Of a DNA stretch of 64,000 nt, positions 16,824-25,573 are shown one piece after another (positions within the stretch are counted from its first letter, which is position 1; every line of letters starts with the position of its first letter). Under the pieces are notes generated by a model. That model worked only from the letters and a program-made list of their open reading frames with translations. It did no database searches and was not told the origin of the DNA. Origin of the DNA: Candidatus Latescibacterota bacterium (GTDB taxonomy: Bacteria; Latescibacterota; UBA2968; UBA8231); the NCBI GenBank assembly GCA_022819745.1, contig JAJEGS010000035.1:268925-332924 (forward strand), written 5' to 3'. Made by a program: the position numbers and the translations under genes.

Positions 16824-18380
16824 TCAGCAGTGGTTGGTGAAGCGGCGTTGGTCTTTGTGCCGGAGATGGTGCATGTCGAATTCTGGTGATCCGTTTGCCG
16901 CGATTTCATCGAGGAAGTCGAGGGCCAGGCGAATAGACTCAAGCAGGTGTTCTGCCATACCTCGGGTGAGGTTGCTCTTCACGACAATGCGGAACATACA
17001 CGATTCCGCGTCCGCGTCGCAAAAAAGAGGGAGTTGCTCGCCCGACAGGGGATGTTCGAATCGCATCCGATAGCTGCCCACATACCAGTGATGCTGGGAA
17101 AGCACATGCTGTAGGTCAACATCGTCGTAGCCCAACTCGCATGCTGGATTTAGCCTTGCGGTTACCACCGGCAGACAGCCCTCGTCGCCGTGGTCGAGCA
17201 TTGCAAAGCGAGGTTTGCCAGCGTGGGTCATCGCCCGCAGCCCGTCGCGCAGAAAGCGAGCGTTCTCCATCATGTTGTCGCTGCATTGGCGATAACCGGA
17301 CATACCATAGTGCAGCAGCTTGTAGTACTGGCCGTAAACTCCCGCCGCTGGCCTAGAAAAATTCAAGGTATATGACTCTGCCTTGCCGCCAAGGTAGCTC
17401 ACGGAGATGGCGACGTGGTCGCTCAGGTCGGCGCGATGCCGCCAGACGATCCAACCCGTGCCGCAAATGGATTCGCCGTATTTGTGTCCGCTTGAGGATA
17501 TGGACAACACGTTACTGACGCGGAAGTCCCACGGGGGCAGATTGTCTTGGAAAGGCGCGATGAAGCCACCAGATGCGGCATCGACGTGGATGCCAACCTG
17601 ATAGCCTCTTTCAGCGTTGACTTGATCAATGACATCGCTCACTTCTTGGACTGGATCGTAGTGTCCGCCATAGTGATTGCCCATGATGCAAACCACGCCC
17701 ATGGTCTGATCGTCGATCTGCTCGCGAACCTGTTCCGGGTCCAACGTGAATGTTTTCACTGACGGCTGAATCAACCTTGGTTCGACATCCATGTATTTGA
17801 ACAGCTTTTCCCACGCCGCCTGAAAACAGGTGGTGATGATCAGGTTCGGACGTGCGTGCAGGATTTGCTCCACTGTTTTCCCTTGGCGCTTGGCGTACCA
17901 ATTGCGCCAGCGGAACTTCAGCGCTAGCCCAGCGAGTAGGCAAGCCTCAGTGGAACCGACGGTGCCCGCGCCCGGGAAGACGCCGTAGTCTTCGAACTCT
18001 GGGTCTTTAGGGCAATGCCACAGGTTGGCGATCATGTTGACGCTCGCGTCGTGCAGTTTATACGACTGGGGATATACCGTCTGGTCGGCGAGGTTCACCC
18101 GCAGACCCATGAGGGCGATGGCCTCCTCTTCTCGCTCAAGGGCGACGTTCACGTAGGAGGAAGTATTCAGCCGGTGATCGAAATCGAGCGTATGCGCGTT
18201 TTCTACCATCAGCTTGACGGCTTCGCGATCCAACCCGGTATTGGGAATGCGCTGCAGGTTGAACCAGTCCCGTTGGACCAGGGGAGACCAGTAATAACCG
18301 CTTCTGCCTGCCTGCGCCTGCTCCAGCTTCGCGCGAAGCTGCTCTACTTCTTGTCGTAAATGAGTTATTTCGTCTGTCAT
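16824..18380 (-). CDS. PLP-dependent group II decarboxylase (glutamate decarboxylase-like)
   Basis: A 518-residue fold-type I PLP enzyme. Residues about 1-25 form a short coiled coil. GAGTVGSTEACLLAGLALKF is the cofactor-phosphate region, IHVDAASGG supplies the aspartate that pairs with the pyridine nitrogen, and K300 in SSSGHKYG is the Schiff-base lysine. The SGHKYG context and FPGAGTVGSTEA point to the GadB-type subgroup, which decarboxylates acidic amino acids. Substrate specificity is inference. The ATG at 18380 has GAGGAG upstream at a rather long spacing of 13 nt. A zinc-free dehydrogenase follows after 14 nt, and no antiporter gene (gadC-like) is adjacent. Confidence 0.88.
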   Translation of the reverse strand: MTDEITHLRQEVEQLRAKLEQAQAGRSGYYWSPLVQRDWFNLQRIPNTGLDREAVKLMVENAHTLDFDHRLNTSSYVNVALEREEEAIALMGLRVNLADQTVYPQSYKLHDASVNMIANLWHCPKDPEFEDYGVFPGAGTVGSTEACLLAGLALKFRWRNWYAKRQGKTVEQILHARPNLIITTCFQAAWEKLFKYMDVEPRLIQPSVKTFTLDPEQVREQIDDQTMGVVCIMGNHYGGHYDPVQEVSDVIDQVNAERGYQVGIHVDAASGGFIAPFQDNLPPWDFRVSNVLSISSSGHKYGESICGTGWIVWRHRADLSDHVAISVSYLGGKAESYTLNFSRPAAGVYGQYYKLLHYGMSGYRQCSDNMMENARFLRDGLRAMTHAGKPRFAMLDHGDEGCLPVVTARLNPACELGYDDVDLQHVLSQHHWYVGSYRMRFEHPLSGEQLPLFCDADAESCMFRIVVKSNLTRGMAEHLLESIRLALDFLDEIAANGSPEFDMHHLRHKDQRRFTNHC

Positions 18381-18836
18381 GGGCGCTTTTTCACTCCTCT
18401 TTCTAAATAGGCGCTATGTCGATGTGGTTGGTTCCTTGAACGACCGGGTGGAGAATGACCGTTATTGGGACGGCACCCGGCTCAGCTAGCGGCGTCCGGG
18501 TCCCAGATCGCTACCGGATCTGCTGGATTCGGATCGACGGGCCAGAGTCCGCGGCCGCTTCCCGTGAACGGGATGGAGGCGAAGTCCAAGGTGCAGACTC
18601 CGGGGCAGACCGTGATCCAGCCACGACCGCCTCCTCTGCGAATTCCTGCGCTGCAACTCGACCTGTTTGAGTCTAGGCTGGCGAATTTCTTGACTACTCT
18701 GGATTTCCGCCCCGTGTCGAGGCACAGGGTGACGTTCTTCCACGGGAATGACGGTGCTTGATGTCTCCGGTCCCTGGCGACGCGACCTGTCCTGTCGGCT
18801 CGGTTCTTCTCACCAACCGATCGACCCTAGCGCAAC
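18381..18836. other. 456-bp gap without a supported gene; contains a coding-like segment
   Basis: No recognisable complete gene lies here. On the minus strand one frame is open from about 18785 to 18485 and ends in TGA, reading through CPGVCTLDFASIPFTGSG and WPVDPNPADPVAIWDPDAAS without an evident ATG. On the plus strand another frame of similar length is open. The block 18598-18622 is identical in 24 of 25 positions to 14925-14949 inside the isomerase gene, where both encode GWITVCPG on the minus strand. The segment may be a gene remnant, a dispersed repeat or an unannotated small gene; the sequence alone does not decide. Confidence 0.5.
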
Positions 18837-20126
18837 CTAAGCCGCTGAAGCTCGCAGCGCCTGCCGCGTCCCAGCCAAGTCGAAACAGGCCTCTTGGTTG
18901 CCGCGCATAAAGCGGGTCGCCAACTCTATGGCTTCGGCCTCGGTCAGCAAGCCGTCGTCTATCTCGCCTTGGAGGGCGCGGGTGAGCCAGCGGCGCGCCT
19001 GAATCGCGTAGGCCACCGAACTGGTCGGCCAGCCCGTGTCGCCGCCAAAGGCAAAGAGCTTGGACGCAGGAGCCGCGTGGATAAAACGGCGCACAAAGTC
19101 GCACGAGCTGTACGGGTCAATCGACCACGCCCAGCAGAGATCGGCGTACACGTTGCGGTAGTGCTTGGTCAGCGCGACCAATTCGTTGGAATAGGGATAG
19201 GCAATGTGCATCAGCACAAAGCGACAATCGAGGTAGCGGGCCAGCAAGGGGCAGAGGTTGCCGCTTTTGATGCGGTCAACGGGCATGCGGTCGTTGCCAG
19301 CGTAGTAGCCAGTGTGGATCTTGAACGGCAGCTCGTACTCGATCGCCAATTCAGTGCCCCGCGCCCAGCACCAGTCGCCCAACAGCAACCGACTCGGCTC
19401 GTCGAGTTCTGCGCCTTGGAGCAGGCGTTGGAGCACGCGCTCGGCGTCGGCGTCGGCGCGCTCTTCCCAGCGCAGCGTGCGGTTGTACGCGTGCTGCGCT
19501 TTGACCGCTATGGCATGGGGGCCGTGCAGGGCAAAGATGGCTTCCATGCCCTGTTTGAGGCTAGCCAAGTCGGTGACGGCCACGCCTGTTTCGCGCTCAA
19601 TGGCCTCGGCGTCGATTTGGCCGTTGCAAAAGGCGGCCCAAGACAAGTCGTAGAGAAAGAAATCTACGCCGGACTCGTCTGGCAGGCAGGGCCAAGAAAA
19701 GTCGTCGGTCTGCACGTGGTCGAGCCGACCTATTTGGCTGAGCAGCTCGTGTCGTCCGCCGGGTTGACGCCAAGTGCTGAGCTTTTCTTGCGCCTTGTGC
19801 AATTCGTCGCCGCTAAAATCGGCCATGCCATAGATCTCGTGCGCGAGGATGCGCACGGCCTCGCCGTAGCCGGTGAAGCGGATGGACGCAAAGGCCGATC
19901 GGATGCGGTCAAAGCGTGCTCCCAAGTCCGGGTCGGAAGCGTCGTTGAGCTTGTGCAGGTCTTCGGGAGTAGCACCAGCGGCGATCAGGTCGGCGGGCAC
20001 GTAGTTGCCAAAAAGATCTTGCAAAATATCCGGGCCGTCCTCGACCCAGTCGCGCTCCTTGCGCAGGTGCTCGTGCGTGTCGATTAGCAGTGTGTCGGCG
20101 ATGTGTTGGCGCAGATCCGTGGCCAT
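18837..20126 (-). CDS. Amidohydrolase family 2 (metal-dependent TIM-barrel hydrolase)
   Basis: A 429-residue protein of the amidohydrolase-2/uronate-isomerase-related group. DTHEHLRKE near the N-terminus supplies the H-x-H metal ligands. HTGYY, LMHIAYPYSNE and GGDTGWP follow, the last placing the conserved aspartate late in the barrel. Such proteins hydrolyse, decarboxylate or isomerise carboxylates and lactones; the substrate is unknown. The ATG at 20126 is chosen over an upstream in-frame codon at 20234, which would overlap the divergent membrane-protein gene; GGAG lies 10 nt upstream. An 81-bp divergent gap separates it from the DUF2231 gene. Confidence 0.85.
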   Translation of the reverse strand: MATDLRQHIADTLLIDTHEHLRKERDWVEDGPDILQDLFGNYVPADLIAAGATPEDLHKLNDASDPDLGARFDRIRSAFASIRFTGYGEAVRILAHEIYGMADFSGDELHKAQEKLSTWRQPGGRHELLSQIGRLDHVQTDDFSWPCLPDESGVDFFLYDLSWAAFCNGQIDAEAIERETGVAVTDLASLKQGMEAIFALHGPHAIAVKAQHAYNRTLRWEERADADAERVLQRLLQGAELDEPSRLLLGDWCWARGTELAIEYELPFKIHTGYYAGNDRMPVDRIKSGNLCPLLARYLDCRFVLMHIAYPYSNELVALTKHYRNVYADLCWAWSIDPYSSCDFVRRFIHAAPASKLFAFGGDTGWPTSSVAYAIQARRWLTRALQGEIDDGLLTEAEAIELATRFMRGNQEACFDLAGTRQALRASAA

Positions 20127-20168
20127 GGGGCATTGCTCCGGTTTGAGGTGTTGCGTTCCCAAAGTTTC

Positions 20169-20196
20169 ATTAACAATCCTAAGTTCTATTAACAAT
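20169..20196. repeat. Direct repeat ATTAACAAT in the divergent gap
   Basis: ATTAACAAT occurs at 20169-20177 and 20188-20196, 19 bp apart (about two helical turns), between the divergent amidohydrolase and DUF2231 genes. It could be a pair of regulator half-sites, or AT-rich promoter sequence. Confidence 0.35.
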
Positions 20197-20207
20197 AACA
20201 ATACAAT

Positions 20208-20636
20208 ATGGATTGGCATCCCTTCATCGTCCACTACCCCATCGCACTCTTGTCGCTGAGTCCGCTGTGCGATCTAGGTGCTCTGTGGCTAGGTCGCCGC
20301 GCCGGGCACCACCTAGCGTACGGCTTGCTGGTGTTGGGCGTACTAGCGGCGACCGCCGCCGTGCTCAGCGGCAACGCTGCCGCGACCAAGGCTTGGGAGG
20401 GACCAGCCGCAGAGCCGTTAGCCACGCACGAATCCCTCGCCACTTGGACCTTGCTGTTGGGATTGGGAGCCGTCCTCGGACGCTTGCCCTTGCACCTCAA
20501 GGGGCGGCTTGAAGGATGGCCGCTCTATGCGTGGATCGGGCTCGGCGTCCTAATCGGCGGCTTGGTCTTGTGGACGGGCTACCGCGGCAGTGAATTGGTC
20601 TATGTCCACGGCTTGGGGGTGCGGGCCGATGGCTAG
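20208..20636 (+). CDS. DUF2231-type membrane protein
   Basis: A 142-residue protein with four hydrophobic helices (about residues 8-27, 36-56, 78-95 and 106-125). It matches the DUF2231 pattern: HPFIVHYPIALL at the N-terminus and YVHGLGV at the C-terminus. The conserved histidines near the membrane resemble haem or metal ligands in related small membrane proteins, but no function is established. The ATG at 20208 has no visible Shine-Dalgarno; it follows an A/T-rich run and could be leaderless. The sulfatase gene begins 60 nt downstream on the same strand. Confidence 0.8.
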   Translation: MDWHPFIVHYPIALLSLSPLCDLGALWLGRRAGHHLAYGLLVLGVLAATAAVLSGNAAATKAWEGPAAEPLATHESLATWTLLLGLGAVLGRLPLHLKGRLEGWPLYAWIGLGVLIGGLVLWTGYRGSELVYVHGLGVRADG

Positions 20637-20696
20637 CGGAATCTGTTTGGCTTATCTTCGCCGCAACTTTTCACACCTGCAAACCAGGAGCAACCC

Positions 20697-22136
20697 GTGA
20701 ACCGCCCCAACATCTTGCTCATTATGACGGACGAACACGCGCCCATGTACAGCGGCCCCTACGGACATCCGCTCGTGCAGACGCCTTTTATGGATCAATT
20801 GGCCGCCGAGGGGGCGACCTTTGCCAACGCCTATTGCAACTCTCCGCTCTGCCTGCCGTCGCGGATGTCATTTATGACCGGCCGCTACATCAACCAGATC
20901 GGTGCCTTTGACAATGCCAGCCCCCTGCCATCGGATGCAGTCACTTGGGCCCATCGGCTGCGCGCCGTTGGCTACGACGTGGTACTCTCGGGCAAACAGC
21001 ACTTTTGCGGCCCCGACCAACTGCACGGCTTCCGCGCCCAGCTAGCGCGCGATTTGCACGCCGAACTGTGGACCAAAGACGGCGTCCTGCGCGGCACGCC
21101 CGACTGGAGCAAAGGCACGCCGCCAGCCGACAAGCCCTGGGGTGGAGTCGCCGAGGCCGGGCCGGGGACGACCTTGGAGATCGAAGTCGATGATCTGGTA
21201 GAGGAACAAGCGCTGGCCTATCTGCGCGATCCGGCCCGCAAGGAGCGGCCTTGGGCGCTGAATGTCTCGTTTATTGCGCCGCATTTTCCGCTCGTAGTGC
21301 CCGAGCGGTTTTTCAACCTCTATCCCCTCGACCAAATCGACCTGCCGGAGATCCCCCCCGGCCACCTCGAAAGCCAGCACCCTGTACACCAGCGGATGCG
21401 GGCCATGTTCGGGGGAGTCGATTTTCCCGAGGAACAAGTGCGCCGCGCCCGCGCCGGTTACTACGGGCTGATTACCTATCTCGACGAGAAGATCGGCCGC
21501 CTACTCGCCGCGCTAGAAGAAACCGGACAGCGCGACAACACGCTCATCGTGCATTTCAGCGATCACGGGGAAATGAACGGCGAGCACGGCATGTGGCGGA
21601 AGTCGAGCATGTACGAGGCGTCCGCCAAAGTGCCCCTGCAAATGGTCTATCCCGGACAAATCCCAGCTGGTCGGCGCGTTGACGAAGTAGTGTCACTAGT
21701 GGATCTAGTAGCGACCATAGTCGAAGTCGCCGACGCACCTAGCGCAGGGTCATTGGACGGCGACAGTCTGGTAGGATTGCTGCAAGGGCAAGACGCGGAC
21801 TGGAAGGACGAAGCATTCTCCGAATATCTCGCCCACGGCGTGCAGCGACCAACGGCCATGCTGCGGTGCGGCCGCTACAAGCTCCACTACAGCTTGGGAG
21901 ATCCACCCCAGCTATACGACGTGGAGGCCGATCCCAACGAGTTCGACGACCTAGCGGACCATCCAGCCCACGCGGCCACCTTAGCCGTCCTCCAAAAGCA
22001 GCTATTGTCCGAGTGGGACCCAGTCGCTATAGAAGCGCAGGTGCGGCAAAGCCAGCAGGATCGGCTCTTAATCGAACAAGCCACGCAGCAGGATCGGCTC
22101 TTGATCGAACAAGCCATGCAGCGGTCTCCCAACTGA
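20697..22136 (+). CDS. Sulfatase (type I, formylglycine-dependent)
   Basis: A 479-residue alkaline-phosphatase-superfamily sulfatase starting at GTG with AGGAG 6 nt upstream. The active-site motif C-x-P-S-R is present as CLPSR (C52, to be converted to formylglycine), D12 lies in LLIMTDEH, and HFSDHGEMNGEHGMW holds the second group of metal ligands. It hydrolyses sulfate esters. There is no signal peptide, so it is apparently cytoplasmic and probably acts on an imported small molecule; the N-terminal layout recalls choline-sulfatase-like enzymes. An anaerobic or FGE-type maturase is not encoded here. The C-terminus ends in an 11-residue tandem repeat. A PhyH gene follows after 12 nt. Confidence 0.93.
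   Translation: MNRPNILLIMTDEHAPMYSGPYGHPLVQTPFMDQLAAEGATFANAYCNSPLCLPSRMSFMTGRYINQIGAFDNASPLPSDAVTWAHRLRAVGYDVVLSGKQHFCGPDQLHGFRAQLARDLHAELWTKDGVLRGTPDWSKGTPPADKPWGGVAEAGPGTTLEIEVDDLVEEQALAYLRDPARKERPWALNVSFIAPHFPLVVPERFFNLYPLDQIDLPEIPPGHLESQHPVHQRMRAMFGGVDFPEEQVRRARAGYYGLITYLDEKIGRLLAALEETGQRDNTLIVHFSDHGEMNGEHGMWRKSSMYEASAKVPLQMVYPGQIPAGRRVDEVVSLVDLVATIVEVADAPSAGSLDGDSLVGLLQGQDADWKDEAFSEYLAHGVQRPTAMLRCGRYKLHYSLGDPPQLYDVEADPNEFDDLADHPAHAATLAVLQKQLLSEWDPVAIEAQVRQSQQDRLLIEQATQQDRLLIEQAMQRSPN
22053..22118 (+). repeat. 33-bp tandem duplication in the sulfatase C-terminus
   Basis: Two nearly identical 33-bp units (22053-22085 and 22086-22118) encode QQDRLLIEQAT and QQDRLLIEQAM. The duplication keeps frame and lengthens the charged C-terminal helix. 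It looks recent because the units differ at only a few bases. Confidence 0.85.
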
Positions 22137-22148
22137 TAGGAAAGATTC

Positions 22149-23417
22149 GTGCACATCGATCTGCAAAAATTCCGCCGCCAAGGCTTTCTGATCTTGCACA
22201 ACGTCGTGCCACCCGAGCGGTTGGACGCGATGCGGCTCGCCATCGAGTGTATGGTAGATCGGGAAAAGGCACGCTCAGCGGCCGCGCGCCAACCCGGCGA
22301 TCCGCTCGGCGGTGCTTGGTACGAAAAAATCCATCCGCGACTGAACATAAATTCTATTGACGCCGAGACCGCCGATGTCATCGACTTTTGCCTCGGCGAG
22401 ACCACCTTGGGCGTCAGCGCCCAGCTCATGCAGGCTCCGGTGACGGCCCTCACTGCCTTTGGCGCGCTGTGTAGCGGGCTGATCGATTACGGGTACACGG
22501 ACTGGCACCGCGACGCCAGCTCGGCTGAGCAGGCACCGCTCAGCGGCATGCAAGCGGATCTAATGGCCAACGCTCCCGGATACGTGCAGTGGAACATCGC
22601 CCTCTACGAAGACGACGTATTCTGGATCCTCCCCGAAAGCCACAAACAGCCGACCAACCAAGCGCAGCGGCAGCAGCTCATGCTCGATCCCAAAGTGCCG
22701 CTAAAAGGCGGCATCCCCGTCGAGCTACAGCCCGGCGACGGCATCGTCTATCCCAACCTGATGATGCACTGGGGCAGCAAGTACACCAGCCGAATGCGCC
22801 GCACCATCCACCTCGGCTATCGCTCCTTCGGTGGCCATATTTTCTCGTATCACCACCATCTCGACTGGTATCACGCCGACGGCTTCCGGCAATACCTCTC
22901 GCCCGAGGCCGAGGCCCAGTTTGCCCACTGGACCCAATGCTACGATCAAGAGCGGGACCAGATTGAGGCGACCTTCCGCGCCCTAATTGTCCACGACGAG
23001 CCAAAATTCCGCACTTGCTTGGCCGAGCTGCATCCGGGCGAGTTCGGTCGCATGGTGAGCGTGGTGCTGATGTGCCGGATCGCCAACAAGGTCGTCTTCC
23101 TGCACCGGCCAGAGATCGCCCAGATGTCCGTGCAAGAGCGCAAGCCGCTGATCGACGGATCGCCGCCCGCGTACTACGCCGAGGACATGGCGCGGCGCTT
23201 TACCGCTACCGAAGCCAAGCTCCTGCAAAGCCGCTTGGCCGCGCTCAACGAGCGATTGCAGCAAGACGAGGCCCGCGTCCACCAGCACTACAGCGACCTG
23301 TACGCGGACCTCCGGCCCGCAGCCGACTCACCGAACTTTGAATCCCGGCCGCTACGCACCTTCAACAGCGAAATGCCCGAAGGCTTTGGCGTGGACGAAT
23401 TTGTAACTACTTGGTAA
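22149..23417 (+). CDS. Phytanoyl-CoA dioxygenase (PhyH)-like protein with C-terminal extension, copy 3
   Basis: A 422-residue protein starting at GTG (22149), 12 nt after the sulfatase. The N-terminal two thirds match a PhyH Fe(II)/2-oxoglutarate oxygenase: FRRQGFLILHNVV at the start, the metal H-x-D in YTDWHRDASS, WILPESHK, a distal histidine in LMMHWGSKY, and an arginine-rich strand MRRTIHLGYR. About 130 further residues form a helical, charged C-terminal region not seen in copies 1 and 2. The substrate is unknown. The close spacing with the sulfatase and the downstream Gfo/Idh gene suggests a desulfation-oxidation pathway, by inference. Confidence 0.85.
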   Translation: MHIDLQKFRRQGFLILHNVVPPERLDAMRLAIECMVDREKARSAAARQPGDPLGGAWYEKIHPRLNINSIDAETADVIDFCLGETTLGVSAQLMQAPVTALTAFGALCSGLIDYGYTDWHRDASSAEQAPLSGMQADLMANAPGYVQWNIALYEDDVFWILPESHKQPTNQAQRQQLMLDPKVPLKGGIPVELQPGDGIVYPNLMMHWGSKYTSRMRRTIHLGYRSFGGHIFSYHHHLDWYHADGFRQYLSPEAEAQFAHWTQCYDQERDQIEATFRALIVHDEPKFRTCLAELHPGEFGRMVSVVLMCRIANKVVFLHRPEIAQMSVQERKPLIDGSPPAYYAEDMARRFTATEAKLLQSRLAALNERLQQDEARVHQHYSDLYADLRPAADSPNFESRPLRTFNSEMPEGFGVDEFVTTW

Positions 23418-23431
23418 GGAGAAACAAATAC

Positions 23432-24433
23432 ATGTTGAAGTTTGCATTCCTAGGCGCTTGGCACAGTCACGCGACCATGCACGTGCGGGAAGCGGCAACA
23501 AGGCCGGGCGAGGTGGAGCTAGTGGGGATGTACGATGCCGACCCCGCAGTAATTCAGCAGAATCTGGAGCGGTGGACAGAATACGGCCTGGACGTTCCGG
23601 TCTTTGACTCCGTCGAAGACGTGTTAAATAGCCAAGCAGAGGCCGTAGTCGTGGAAGGACACGTATATCAAAACCTCGACTACGCCGAACAAGCGCTCGC
23701 CGCTGGCAAGCACGTGTTGTTGGAAAAGCCAGCCGGCGTCGATCTGGCCCAATTGGAACGGCTCCACAAGTTCTCCGACAATGAAGGGTTGATGCTACAA
23801 ATGGCCTACATGTGGCGCTACAATCCGGCAGTGACCGAGATGCTGCGCTTGGTAGGGTCGGGCTCTCTAGGGCAGGTCTTTATGTATCGCGGCCACATAC
23901 CCAAGCCGATCAACTGGCACAAGCAGCTATACGGGGAGTTCACCGCCTATTACGGCGGCGTTTACTTCGAGATGGCCGGGCACTTGGTGGATTTAATGGT
24001 GGCGATGATGGGCGAGCCAGTGGCCGTCCAGGGCGTGTTGGGCAAGCACTACGGAGAGCGGGCTGAAGTCGATAACGCGGTAGTCGTCCACGAGTGTCGC
24101 GATGGAATCGGCATCGTGGATACGACCGCCATGCAGATCGGCATGGACCGACGGATCGAGGTCCACGGAACTCAAGGGACCCTGCTGCACGAACCACTCG
24201 GCTCAAACAAGCTGCGCGTCTTCTTGGCTCAGGAGGCCGAAGGATACCAAGCCGGCGAGTGGCAGGACGTAGAGCTTGATCCGGGGCCAGCCCCGCCGAG
24301 CTTGTTGCGAGAGCTAGCCGCGTGCATTCGCGGCGAAAAGACGCCGGATTTTGCCCTTGCACACGACCGCGCCGTGCAGCGAACCTTGTTCAAAGGCTGC
24401 GGCATAACCGACGGCCATGCCCTGAGGACTTAA
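23432..24433 (+). CDS. Gfo/Idh/MocA family oxidoreductase, copy 1
   Basis: A 333-residue NAD(P)-dependent oxidoreductase. The nucleotide-binding motif is the atypical FLGAWHSHA, the E-K-P signature is in HVLLEKPAGVDL, and MAYMWRYNPAV starts the C-terminal domain. Members oxidise sugars, inositols or their derivatives. The ATG at 23432 is chosen because AAGGAG lies about 10 nt upstream and the family N-terminus begins there. An in-frame codon at 23411 overlaps the previous gene. It ends at 24433, overlapping by 4 nt the end of a convergent gene of the same family. It is probably the last gene of the run that includes the sulfatase and PhyH copy 3. Confidence 0.9.
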   Translation: MLKFAFLGAWHSHATMHVREAATRPGEVELVGMYDADPAVIQQNLERWTEYGLDVPVFDSVEDVLNSQAEAVVVEGHVYQNLDYAEQALAAGKHVLLEKPAGVDLAQLERLHKFSDNEGLMLQMAYMWRYNPAVTEMLRLVGSGSLGQVFMYRGHIPKPINWHKQLYGEFTAYYGGVYFEMAGHLVDLMVAMMGEPVAVQGVLGKHYGERAEVDNAVVVHECRDGIGIVDTTAMQIGMDRRIEVHGTQGTLLHEPLGSNKLRVFLAQEAEGYQAGEWQDVELDPGPAPPSLLRELAACIRGEKTPDFALAHDRAVQRTLFKGCGITDGHALRT

Positions 24434-25512
24434 GCGTCCGCCTCGTACTTCGGCTGCCTCGGCCCGCGATCCCGCTCTAGCCGATAAACGCTCTCCTCAA
24501 GCGGCAACTCTACGCGAGCACCGCCGCGCTGATGCGACTCGACAAACGCGAAGATCAGCTCGGTATTAGCCCGCGCCAGTTCCGCACCGCCGCGCGGAGG
24601 CTCGCCCGTATCGAGTGAGCGGACCAAATCCTCGATCAAGCAAAGCGTCGAAGCCCGGTGCTCGAAAGCAGGAAATTCTACCAAGCCCAATTTATTGCGG
24701 CCCCGGTGATCCTGTGCTACCGGTGCCCGCAACTGCCACTCCCTATCATTGCCCAGCGCCGTCACCACGCCTCTTTGGCAGACGGCCTCCACTTCCAATC
24801 CCCGACCCGAATTGAGCGCGTACGCAGTGACCCCATTGGCGAACTGGATCATGCCGTGCCCGACTGGGTCCTCGCGCAGGATATCGCCGTCGATGATCTC
24901 GTCGCCATTGGGCAAATGCGCCTGCACCCAATCGGCCGGGGCGTCGGAGTTGAGGCGCTGGAGCAGATCAAAGCTGTGGCTGGCGCCGTTGAAGAGCGTA
25001 CTGGTCTGGTGGATGATGAGGGTTTGCAACGCGCCGATTTCCCCGGAGTCGATAACGGCCTTCATCTGGTCGTAGCCGGGGTGGAAGCGGCGATTGGTGC
25101 CCATGTTGAGCGCGACGTTGTGGCGCTGGCAGGCTTCGACCATGCGGTCGGCTTCGGCCAGCGAGGCCGAGAACGCCTTTTCCGCGTAGATGGCACGGGC
25201 ACCCGCTTCGGTCGCCGCAATGACGATCTCAGCGCGATGCTCGGGCTGGGTGGCCACGCTGACGATGTCGGGCTTTTCGCGGGCGAGCATCTCTCGGTAG
25301 TCAGTGTACTGCTTGTCCGCGGGAATGCCGTAGCGCGCGCCGACCCTTTCCATCACCTCGGGGCGCAAATCCGAGCAGGCGACGAGGTCCGTGCGCTCAC
25401 AAGCCTCGTATCCAGCGGCGTGGGAGTACGGGCGCATATCGGCCGGAACCTCGTTGTCGATAAAAGCGCCCATGCGGCTACAGCCGATGAGAACGGCTTT
25501 GTATTGGCTCAT
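24430..25512 (-). CDS. Gfo/Idh/MocA family oxidoreductase, copy 2
   Basis: A 360-residue NAD(P)-dependent oxidoreductase with VLIGCSRMGAF at the dinucleotide site, YAEKAFSASLAEADRM at the E-K-P position (here E-K-A), and MGTNRRFHPGYDQM opening the substrate domain. The E-K-A change replaces the usual proline. The ATG at 25512 has CAGGAG 6 nt upstream, so earlier in-frame codons are rejected. It converges on copy 1 with a 4-nt stop overlap, so the two come from separate promoters. It is not a close duplicate of copy 1. Confidence 0.9.
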   Translation of the reverse strand: MSQYKAVLIGCSRMGAFIDNEVPADMRPYSHAAGYEACERTDLVACSDLRPEVMERVGARYGIPADKQYTDYREMLAREKPDIVSVATQPEHRAEIVIAATEAGARAIYAEKAFSASLAEADRMVEACQRHNVALNMGTNRRFHPGYDQMKAVIDSGEIGALQTLIIHQTSTLFNGASHSFDLLQRLNSDAPADWVQAHLPNGDEIIDGDILREDPVGHGMIQFANGVTAYALNSGRGLEVEAVCQRGVVTALGNDREWQLRAPVAQDHRGRNKLGLVEFPAFEHRASTLCLIEDLVRSLDTGEPPRGGAELARANTELIFAFVESHQRGGARVELPLEESVYRLERDRGPRQPKYEADA

Positions 25513-25573
25513 GCGTTGCTCCTGTGAGAGAAGGTAGTGCGAGGGTTTGTCAGCATGACCTCGCAAAAAAGCA

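Noticed and set aside
18465..18761. 98-codon plus-strand frame in the 456-bp gap
   Set aside because: It starts at TTG without a site and overlaps an equally open minus-strand frame; it cannot be chosen as a gene from sequence alone.
18894..20087. 397-codon plus-strand open frame
   Set aside because: It is antisense to the amidohydrolase, whose motifs are clear; long antisense frames are common at this GC content.
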